Source of the DNA: Candidatus Pacearchaeota archaeon
Lineage (GTDB): Archaea > Nanobdellota > Nanobdellia > Pacearchaeales > GW2011-AR1
DNA length: 5,023 nt
Assembly (NCBI GenBank): GCA_018303895.1
Contig: JAGVXJ010000053.1
Span: 1-5,023, forward strand
Direction: 5' to 3'
A model generated the notes under the pieces. The model did no database searches. It was not told the DNA's origin and saw only the letters and a program-made list of their open reading frames with translations. Position numbers and translations under genes: made by a program. Below are positions 1 through 4,510 of the stretch, in pieces (the first letter of the stretch is position 1; the number at the start of each line of letters is the position of its first letter).

Positions 1-147
1 ATTTTAGTCAGACCAAACTTTTTTCAAAAAATAAATTTTTAGTTACCAACCTTTAATGCATCAATGTAGGCATTTACTGTGTTGGATTTTTCGAAGACGA
101 ATTGCTATGAGAAATTGAAAAACTTCTCCACCGATGAGAACTAAAGA
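1..147. other. Gene-poor left edge, no supported gene
   Basis: I see no convincing gene here. One plus-strand frame is open from the window edge to a TAA at 54-56 and could be the last 17 codons of an upstream gene, but nothing about the peptide is diagnostic. A second short stretch (57-110) is open but lacks an ATG or GTG start. A T-run at 19-24 could be a terminator remnant. A small repeat (ATGAGAA at 107-113 and 134-140, with TTCTC between them) is described under findings. No tRNA, CRISPR repeat or transposon end is apparent. Confidence 0.4.
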
Positions 148-155
148 TTTTTAAA
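148..155 (+). promoter_or_regulatory. TATA box for the 177-811 gene pair
   Basis: TTTTTAAA follows a purine-rich AAAGA, like an archaeal BRE/TATA pair. Its centre lies about 25 bases before the ATG at 177, so transcription should begin at or next to the start codon (a leaderless mRNA). No Shine-Dalgarno sequence is present before this ATG, which agrees. Confidence 0.55.
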
Positions 156-176
156 CTACTTCTTTTAAGTTGTAAC

Positions 177-458
177 ATGGAAGAAAAAGATTTAGCTCAA
201 TTAGTAAGAGAAAAATGCAATTGTTTAGTTAAAACTAACGATGGCAAAGACCGGCACAAATTCAGTTTTGGCTACGATACTTCTTTATTCTTTGAGCCGA
301 TGGTTTTAGCCAGTTCAGTAAACTTTAACGCAACTTATTCAAAATTCAGTTTGGCTTATTTTTTCGTTCCGGAAGTTTGCAAAAAACTTATGATAAACCC
401 AAATGTTTCCATTGATGAACTTGCTTTGGCTCATTATCGTGTTAAAAAAACAAAGTGA
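177..458 (+). CDS. Hypothetical protein, 93 aa, first of an overlapping pair
   Basis: I do not recognise this family. The product is a small, probably cytoplasmic protein with no signal peptide and no clear membrane span. The N-terminus is charged and contains a CNC motif at residues 14-16. The middle (about residues 28-65) is rich in Phe, Tyr and Ser and looks beta-like. The C-terminus is lysine-rich. The ATG is preferred because a TATA box sits about 25 bases upstream, as expected for a leaderless archaeal gene. The stop overlaps the GTG start of the next gene (GTGA, 455-458), suggesting co-transcription and translational coupling. Normal-looking composition and the tight overlap argue that it is a real gene; its function is unknown. 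Confidence 0.65.
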   Translation: MEEKDLAQLVREKCNCLVKTNDGKDRHKFSFGYDTSLFFEPMVLASSVNFNATYSKFSLAYFFVPEVCKKLMINPNVSIDELALAHYRVKKTK

Positions 459-811
459 AAAAATCTTTGAACAGACAAGCTGAGACAAACAGAGTTCTTC
501 GAGAACATGGTGCACCTTCAGACATTTTTGGATTTACCAATTCTAAAAAAGCATTTGGATGGTTTGATGCAAAGTACAAAAATCCGTCGGTTATTACTTT
601 TCTTCGTCATTCGGAAGATCAGGCGTTAATGGGTGAAGTTGAAGACCTGCAAAAAGTATTTAATTTTTTAAAATATTCCCCTGAAAGAATTTCTGATTTT
701 TTGGCAGGTTTTAATATTAGTCATGCCAAAGATTTGATAAATCATTTCAAATCAATCGGAATTTATGATTTAGTTGGAAAACCAAAAGAAGTTCATTATA
801 AATTTGATTAA
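455..811 (+). CDS. Hypothetical protein, 118 aa, coupled to the gene before it
   Basis: I do not recognise this family. It starts at a GTG whose last two bases belong to the upstream stop codon. The frame is closed by TAA at 443-445, so no earlier start is possible, and the only nearby alternative is a TTG at 467. The product looks soluble and mostly helical. It has a basic start (MKKSLNRQAE), an aromatic patch FGFTNSKKAFGWF at residues 25-37 and a helix-rich second half ending in a charged tail. There is no signal peptide, membrane span or recognised catalytic motif. With no promoter of its own and a 4-base overlap, it is most likely made by termination-reinitiation from the upstream gene. 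The two products may act together, but that is inferred only from the coupling. Confidence 0.65.
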   Translation: MKKSLNRQAETNRVLREHGAPSDIFGFTNSKKAFGWFDAKYKNPSVITFLRHSEDQALMGEVEDLQKVFNFLKYSPERISDFLAGFNISHAKDLINHFKSIGIYDLVGKPKEVHYKFD

Positions 812-836
812 GATATTTTTGTGCTTGTGCAACAAA

Positions 837-844
837 TTTAAATA
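837..844 (+). promoter_or_regulatory. TATA box for the 866-1258 gene
   Basis: TTTAAATA, preceded by ACAAA, is centred about 25 bases before the ATG at 866. This fits a leaderless transcript. There is no Shine-Dalgarno sequence between it and the ATG. Confidence 0.6.
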
Positions 845-865
845 TTCTTTATTCTTAAAATATTC

Positions 866-1258
866 ATGAGTTGGTTTTCAAAAAGAGATGAGATTGTAGA
901 CTTGCGTGGAGTTAGAAAAAAGATTCCAAAATCTTCGACATCTAATTTGTCTTCGCCGAGTTCTTCAACGCCCACAGTTTCTTCAAATCAGGAATCAAGT
1001 TCGGGCGGATTCTTTGGTGGATTTTTTGGGGGCGGTTCAACTCCAACGACAAGTTCTTCTTCAAGTAGTTTAAACGTTCTTACTTCTTCGAGTTCATCTG
1101 AAGAATCTTTTGGTAATGAACCAGAAGAGCGACGGAAAAAACTCGTGCAAAGATTAACTGACATGACAAACAAAATGGAAGATTTGTCAAATCAGCTTTA
1201 TCGGCTCGAACAAAGACTTGAAGTTATCGAGAGAAAACTGGAACGCGTTGGGGAATAG
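866..1258 (+). CDS. Small protein with Ser/Gly-rich linker and C-terminal coiled coil, 130 aa
   Basis: Three parts can be seen. Residues 1-22 are a short basic, amphipathic head (MSWFSKRDEIVDLRG...). Residues 23-80 are low-complexity, dominated by Ser, Thr, Pro and Gly, with a GGFFGGFFGGG block at 47-57; this part should be disordered. Residues 88-130 form a charged helix with a perfect heptad pattern: hydrophobic residues at 93, 97, 100, 104, 107, 111, 114, 118, 121, 125 and 128, spaced 4-3-4-3 throughout, so a dimeric or trimeric coiled coil is expected. No enzyme motif, signal peptide or membrane span is present. The design resembles a tethering or scaffolding protein in which the head binds something, the coil oligomerises and the linker spans the gap; this is inference. 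It has its own TATA box and appears monocistronic. Confidence 0.75.
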   Translation: MSWFSKRDEIVDLRGVRKKIPKSSTSNLSSPSSSTPTVSSNQESSSGGFFGGFFGGGSTPTTSSSSSSLNVLTSSSSSEESFGNEPEERRKKLVQRLTDMTNKMEDLSNQLYRLEQRLEVIERKLERVGE

Positions 1259-1271
1259 TAATCACCTAAAC

Positions 1272-1280
1272 TTTTATAAA
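1272..1280 (+). promoter_or_regulatory. TATA box for the 1302-1631 gene
   Basis: TTTTATAAA, with CCTAAAC just upstream as a possible BRE, is centred about 26 bases before the ATG at 1302. It is one of the clearest archaeal promoters in the window and predicts a leaderless mRNA. Confidence 0.6.
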
Positions 1281-1301
1281 TCGCATTTATTATAACTTTT
1301 T

Positions 1302-1631
1302 ATGGCAAAAGTATTTTATCTTGGACAAATTAAGGAAGAGCATCGCGGAGATTTAACCGCGGTTGTTACAGAAGATAAAGATAATGGAGAATTAGGAACT
1401 ATGTGCTATGAAACTTTATCTGAAGAGATTATACGTGCAACAGGAACTATGACGGTTAAATATCCGTCGTTGAGAGTTTATATTGGGATTTCTCAAAAAA
1501 TTAGTGAAGAAATTGCAAGTTTAACTTGCGGAAGAAAAAAAGAAGATTTTAATTTTAGAAAAACATTAGATTCTTTGGTTGTTATTCCTTATTTTTTAAA
1601 ACAAGATAGTCAAGAAAAACCAGAAAAATAA
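1302..1631 (+). CDS. Hypothetical protein, 109 aa
   Basis: I do not recognise this family. The product is predicted to be soluble and mixed alpha/beta. A beta-like start (AKVFYLGQI) is followed by an acidic loop (EDKDNGE, residues 24-30), a helix near residues 37-47, a strand RVYIGI at 58-63, a helix SEEIASL at 68-74, and a lysine/glutamate tail (EKPEK). Two cysteines (35 and 76) are not part of an obvious metal motif. The ATG is supported by the TATA box 26 bases upstream. The gene converges with the minus-strand gene ending at 1677, leaving only 45 bases between the two stops. Confidence 0.65.
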   Translation: MAKVFYLGQIKEEHRGDLTAVVTEDKDNGELGTMCYETLSEEIIRATGTMTVKYPSLRVYIGISQKISEEIASLTCGRKKEDFNFRKTLDSLVVIPYFLKQDSQEKPEK

Positions 1632-1676
1632 TTCTCGGATTAGGCAAAGACGGAAAGTATAAACAAGAATAATTCC

Positions 1677-2213
1677 TCATCTATAAACTTCAAAAGAAGT
1701 ATTTTTCATTCTTGAAATTCTTTTTATTAAATTTCCTGCATGAGATTCCCCATATAACAAAACCCCTCTTTCATTATCTAATAAGGTTTCGTTTATTTTT
1801 CTACAAACATAAAATTCTCTGAAGTATTGAAATTTCTTATCCAACTTAGCAAGACGACCAAAAATTTTTATTTCCGTTTTTTCAAAAACAGCCCCAGATT
1901 TAGCCAAATAATCAATACACTCAATCATTTTTCCGTCATCTGTATAATTAACTTTTGGATTTTTGTATCTTATAGAATTTCCTTCAAGATATAATCTGTC
2001 AAATTTTGGAATTGATTTTAAATATTCCATAAAATTCGTCCACAAATTATTAATAGAATCTAAATCGATTTGGAAAGTGGCTATAAGTTCTAAAGTAATT
2101 TTATTTTTTAACAATTTGTTCTTCATAACTTTTTTGGCAATATCTTCAAGGGATTTTTTATACGAATTACTTCCATTAATATGAATCATAGGGTAAATCA
2201 AAAGGTGTCTCAT
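1677..2213 (-). CDS. Conserved-type hypothetical protein with C-terminal GESH motif, 178 aa
   Basis: I cannot name this protein with certainty. It begins with a strand-like MRHLLIYPMIH containing His11. It continues with a helical middle, a YLEG motif (residues 75-78), an IDYLAKSGA...KTE segment (100-114), and a C-terminal RKINETL (138-144) followed by GVLLYGESH (150-158). From memory, this order (N-terminal PxxH, a central Y-x-E/D-G, then R-x-I-x-x-T-L and a hydrophobic strand ending in GxxH) resembles uncharacterised archaeal and bacterial proteins and, more distantly, the GxxH layout of TraB/TIKI/EreA-like metal enzymes. The latter link is only a hypothesis. No signal peptide or membrane span is seen. 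The ATG is supported by a minus-strand TATA element about 26 bases upstream. It is divergent from GluRS and convergent with the 1302-1631 gene. Confidence 0.7.
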   Translation of the reverse strand: MRHLLIYPMIHINGSNSYKKSLEDIAKKVMKNKLLKNKITLELIATFQIDLDSINNLWTNFMEYLKSIPKFDRLYLEGNSIRYKNPKVNYTDDGKMIECIDYLAKSGAVFEKTEIKIFGRLAKLDKKFQYFREFYVCRKINETLLDNERGVLLYGESHAGNLIKRISRMKNTSFEVYR

Positions 2214-2234
2214 TTAGCAGTTGTCAATTTAGAG

Positions 2235-2244
2235 TTTAAATAAA
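2235..2244 (-). promoter_or_regulatory. TATA box for the minus-strand gene ending at 1677
   Basis: Read on the minus strand this is TTTATTTAAA, centred about 26 bases upstream of the ATG at 2213. This matches the leaderless layout of the plus-strand genes. It lies in the 92-base divergent region shared with the GluRS promoter. Confidence 0.5.
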
Positions 2245-2277
2245 TTTGTATCTTCTTTTTTAAGAGTTCAGGATAAA

Positions 2278-2285
2278 TTAATAAA
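2278..2285 (+). promoter_or_regulatory. TATA box for gltX, inside an inverted repeat
   Basis: TTAATAAA is centred about 25 bases before the ATG at 2306, predicting a leaderless GluRS transcript. It is framed by the inverted repeat CAGGAT (2269-2274) and ATCCTG (2285-2290). Such an arrangement could be an operator that blocks TBP access, but a 6-bp repeat can also arise by chance. Confidence 0.5.
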
Positions 2286-2305
2286 TCCTGTTTCTATCTA
2301 TTTTC

Positions 2306-3718
2306 ATGAAAGACATCGAAACAAAATCTCGTGCATACGCACTGAAGAATGCACTCGCTCATGACGGAAAATGTCAGCAGGGAGCCGTGATTTCTGCGCT
2401 GTTTCATGAGGGCTTGGAAAAATCCGAAATTCCAAAATACGCAAAAAAGATTTCTGAAATTGTTAATGAAGTAAACAAACTTTCTTTAGAAAAACAACAG
2501 AAAGAATTTGACAAATTAGAAAGTGAAGTTTCTGAAAGACAAGAAAGAGAAGGTTTGCCCGAACTGGACGACGTTCCAAAAACTGGAGTCATTATGAGAT
2601 TTTCTCCGTCGTCAAGTGCATCTGCATTTCACATCGGGCACATATTAACCGGAATGCCGACAAGTCTTTATGTAAAAAAATACGGGGGCAAATTCTATAT
2701 GAGAATTGAGGACACAAATCCAGAAAAAACCGTCGCTGAATGTTACGAATCTTTCCCAAAAGAAGCCGAATGGATTTTCGGAAACGTAACCGAATGGTAT
2801 GCTCAATCCGACAGAATGGAAAAATATTATAAATTTATCGAAGAATTAGTTTTAAAGGGTCTTTCATTTGTCTGCACCTGTAAAAAACAAGAAGATGAAG
2901 AATCTGAATTTCCAAAAACAAGAGAGCCGTGCGACTGCCGAAATAATTCAATAAAAGAAAATAACGAAAAATGGAAGAAGATGATCGACAAGAAAGGTTT
3001 CAAGGAGGGTGAAGCCGTTTTAAGATTCAAAACTTCAACTGATTTAGCAAATCCAGCTCTGATTGATTTTCCTCTCGCCAGAATAAATTTAACAAAACAT
3101 CCTCGGCAGGGAAATAAATATCGCGTTTGGCCGTTGATGAATCTTTGCGTCACTTACGACGACATCGAGCAAAAATGCACGCATATAATCAGAGGAAAAG
3201 AGCATGCAGACAATGCGAAAAGACAGGAAATGATTTTCGAAGCATTAAAAGTAAAGTTACCCCACACATATTTTTTAGGAAGATACAAATTCAAGGATTT
3301 AGAAATTTCAAAAACAAAAATTACTGAAAGAATAAAAAAAGGTGAATTCTCCGGATGGGATGACATACGTCTTCCGCTGGCAAGAAATTTTAAAAGAAGA
3401 GGTTATCAACCAGAAGCATTCGCAAAAATGGCCGAACTTCGAGGATTAAGTGATGTTGATAAAGTTATCGCGAAAGATGACTTGTTTGCAGTAATCAACG
3501 GTTTTAACCGAGAAATAATCAAACCGATTGCAATAACAATAGAATTTTCTGACAAAAAATTAAAAGAAAATAAAAATGAATATACTTTGCTAATGGATAA
3601 TGCGACGACAAAAAAGATTTTTACAAAAGAAAAACTTCAAGACGAAAAAATATATTTCCTGCATCGAATAGGATTTGCAAAACTTAATGGAAAAATTTTG
3701 TGGTTTGCACATGATTAA
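2306..3718 (+). CDS. gltX: Glutamyl-tRNA synthetase, archaeal type, short and divergent
   Basis: This cytoplasmic enzyme joins glutamate to tRNA using ATP. Archaeal forms usually charge tRNA(Gln) as well, leaving the amidotransferase GatDE to finish the job. Residues 1-95 are the archaeal N-terminal helical region (ALKNALAHDGKCQQGAVI). The class I Rossmann core follows, with Arg98, HIGH at 109-112, RIEDTNP at 133-139, RGKEH at 296-300, a KMSKS-type loop ISKTK at 334-338 and GWDD at 350-353. A C-x-C (190, 192) and C-x-C (209, 211) pair is a likely zinc site.

Three things are odd. The segment before HIGH lacks the usual Gly and seems one residue longer. The conserved Tyr of the Y-D/N-F motif appears to be Met278. 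Only about 117 residues follow GWDD, whereas I recall archaeal GluRS being about 550 residues with nearly 200 there. The FLHRIGF...FAHD ending looks like the normal C-terminus, so the barrel seems shortened internally rather than cut off. The family is certain; normal activity is less so. Confidence 0.93.
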   Translation: MKDIETKSRAYALKNALAHDGKCQQGAVISALFHEGLEKSEIPKYAKKISEIVNEVNKLSLEKQQKEFDKLESEVSERQEREGLPELDDVPKTGVIMRFSPSSSASAFHIGHILTGMPTSLYVKKYGGKFYMRIEDTNPEKTVAECYESFPKEAEWIFGNVTEWYAQSDRMEKYYKFIEELVLKGLSFVCTCKKQEDEESEFPKTREPCDCRNNSIKENNEKWKKMIDKKGFKEGEAVLRFKTSTDLANPALIDFPLARINLTKHPRQGNKYRVWPLMNLCVTYDDIEQKCTHIIRGKEHADNAKRQEMIFEALKVKLPHTYFLGRYKFKDLEISKTKITERIKKGEFSGWDDIRLPLARNFKRRGYQPEAFAKMAELRGLSDVDKVIAKDDLFAVINGFNREIIKPIAITIEFSDKKLKENKNEYTLLMDNATTKKIFTKEKLQDEKIYFLHRIGFAKLNGKILWFAHD

Positions 3719-3749
3719 AGAAGTTTAATAAATTTTTCCCAGAGATAGA

Positions 3750-3757
3750 TTTTTATA
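3750..3757 (+). promoter_or_regulatory. Distal TATA element of the first pilin gene
   Basis: TTTTTATA is also found at the matching place before the second pilin gene, and both copies share AAATTTCTATAAT just downstream (3762-3774). A start site about 25 bases on falls near 3780 and gives a leader of roughly 95 bases. A second TATA-like stretch at 3785-3795 (TTTTTTATAAA) is absent from the other copy, so I prefer the shared one. Confidence 0.45.
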
Positions 3758-3781
3758 TTCCAAATTTCTATAATAATATTG

Positions 3782-3870
3782 GGGTTTTTTATAAACTCAA
3801 AAATCAATGAAAGGGTGATTCTTTGGTGAATCACTCAGTAAAACGCGCAAAAGCGCATTTGAAAGGAGGT
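3782..3870 (+). promoter_or_regulatory. Structured 5' leader of pilin gene 1
   Basis: Read as RNA this leader has three possible helices. Helix A is weak: GGGTTT (3782-3787) with AAACTC (3793-3798), including one G-U pair. Helix B is 9 bp (3813-3821 with 3828-3836, one G-U pair) closing a 6-base loop TTTGGT. Helix C is GCGC (3845-3848) with GCGC (3853-3856) around AAAA. The Shine-Dalgarno AAAGGAGGT (3862-3870) follows, 5 bases before the ATG. Helix B is matched in the second copy by a different but still paired sequence, and the stretch from 3836 onward is almost identical between copies. I see no sequence in the leader that would pair with and hide the Shine-Dalgarno. It may act in mRNA stability, translation enhancement or protein binding; the role is unknown. 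Confidence 0.65.
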
Positions 3871-3875
3871 TAAAT

Positions 3876-4307
3876 ATGTTAAAGAATAAGAAAGGGGTTT
3901 CTGAAGCGGTTATGACTGTAATCATGATTGTTTTAATTCTCGTCGCAATAGGAGTTATTTGGTTAGTTGTTCAGGGCGTTTTATCAAGAGGCTCGTCAAC
4001 TGCAGATTACTCAACAAAATGTCTTGGAATTGCAATCGTGCCAACTGCATTAGACCCAACAGCAAAAACAGTTAGTATTGAGAGAGAAGCTACTTCCGTG
4101 TCAACACCAGTTGATGGAATTGAAGTAACTTTAGGAGATACAAACACAAATCCTAAAGTAGTTCGTGAGGGGGATATAGTTGCTTCAACAAAAGTGCCGG
4201 TTCCAAATGCACCAATTAATTCAATTCAGGCAACTGTAAGAGCTTATTTTAATGATACAAAGACTGGAGAAGCACATTACTGTAATATTGCTGTTTATCC
4301 ACAATAA
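3876..4307 (+). CDS. Archaeal type IV pilin-like protein 1, 143 aa
   Basis: This is a predicted subunit of a surface pilus or related filament. The N-terminus is a class III (prepilin) signal: a short basic stretch MLKNKKG, then VSEAV, then a hydrophobic helix at residues 11-33. An EppA/PibD-type peptidase would probably cut after Gly7, with the helix packing into the filament core; both steps are family knowledge. Residues 40-143 form the outer domain, beta-rich by appearance, with cysteines only at 49 and 136, which could form a disulfide closing the domain. N126-D-T128 is a possible N-glycosylation site. The ATG is fixed by a full Shine-Dalgarno sequence 5 bases upstream. A close paralogue follows in tandem with its own copy of the leader. 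The alternative is a membrane-anchored protein that is not assembled into a filament. Confidence 0.85.
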   Translation: MLKNKKGVSEAVMTVIMIVLILVAIGVIWLVVQGVLSRGSSTADYSTKCLGIAIVPTALDPTAKTVSIEREATSVSTPVDGIEVTLGDTNTNPKVVREGDIVASTKVPVPNAPINSIQATVRAYFNDTKTGEAHYCNIAVYPQ

Positions 4308-4356
4308 TAAGATTATTTTTTCTTTTTATTTTTTCAATCTTATTATTTTATTTTTT
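4303..4356 (+). terminator. Hairpin and T-tract terminator after pilin gene 1
   Basis: A perfect 12-bp inverted repeat, AATAATAAGATT (4303-4314) with AATCTTATTATT (4336-4347), encloses a T-rich 21-base loop and is followed by T-runs up to 4356. The left arm contains the stop codon. Archaeal RNA polymerase mainly responds to T-tracts, which occur both in the loop and after the stem. The hairpin may instead protect the mRNA 3' end. Confidence 0.65.
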
Positions 4357-4389
4357 AGAATTTTATTGATAAAATTTAATCTACAAACC

Positions 4390-4397
4390 TTTTTATA
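4390..4397 (+). promoter_or_regulatory. Distal TATA element of the second pilin gene
   Basis: TTTTTATA, continuing as ATA, is at the same distance from the leader hairpins as in the first copy and shares AAATTTCTATAAT (4402-4414) downstream. The predicted start is near 4420. It follows the terminator of pilin gene 1, so the two pilins are probably transcribed separately. Confidence 0.5.
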
Positions 4398-4420
4398 ATA
4401 TAAATTTCTATAATTAGTAT

Positions 4421-4505
4421 TCAGGTTTGTTCCTGAGAAAATTGGATAGAACGATTTTTTTGTAAATCGTTCAGTAAAACGCGCAAAGCGCATTTGAAAG
4501 GAGGT
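4421..4505 (+). promoter_or_regulatory. Structured 5' leader of pilin gene 2
   Basis: This is the second copy of the pilin leader. Helix A is TCAGG (4421-4425) with CCTGA (4432-4436) around TTTGTT. Helix B is a perfect 9-bp stem, GAACGATTT (4449-4457) with AAATCGTTC (4464-4472), closing the 6-base loop TTTTGT. Helix C is GCGC (4481-4484) with GCGC (4488-4491) around AAA. The Shine-Dalgarno AAAGGAGGT is at 4497-4505, again 5 bases from the ATG. Compared with copy 1, three base pairs of helix B have changed on both sides and one G-U has become A-U, while the flanking CAGTAAAACGCGCAAA is unchanged. Confidence 0.7.
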
Positions 4506-4510
4506 AAAAT

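Noticed and set aside
106..145. Possible C/D box guide RNA, from GATGAGA and ATGAGAA sequences
   Set aside because: The C-box match is imperfect, no CUGA D box is found at proper spacing, and the nearest TTGA leaves no room for a guide segment.
988..1173. Minus-strand open frame opposite the serine-rich gene
   Set aside because: It is a shadow of the repetitive TCT/TCA serine codons on the other strand, with no promoter or start signal.
1632..1672. Protein-like reading GLGKDGKYKQE after the stop of the 1302-1631 gene, reachable by one base shift in an A-run
   Set aside because: It is only about a dozen codons, the annotated end EKPEK is a normal tail, and no family alignment supports a frameshift.
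1963..2184. Plus-strand open frame opposite the minus-strand gene, with a hydrophobic stretch
   Set aside because: It lies wholly within the better supported minus-strand gene, has no TATA element at -25, and its Phe/Leu richness is what AAA/GAA-rich antisense gives.
2827..3366. Minus- and plus-strand open frames lying inside gltX
   Set aside because: They overlap the recognised GluRS core in other frames, and the stop-poor stretches follow from its codon use.
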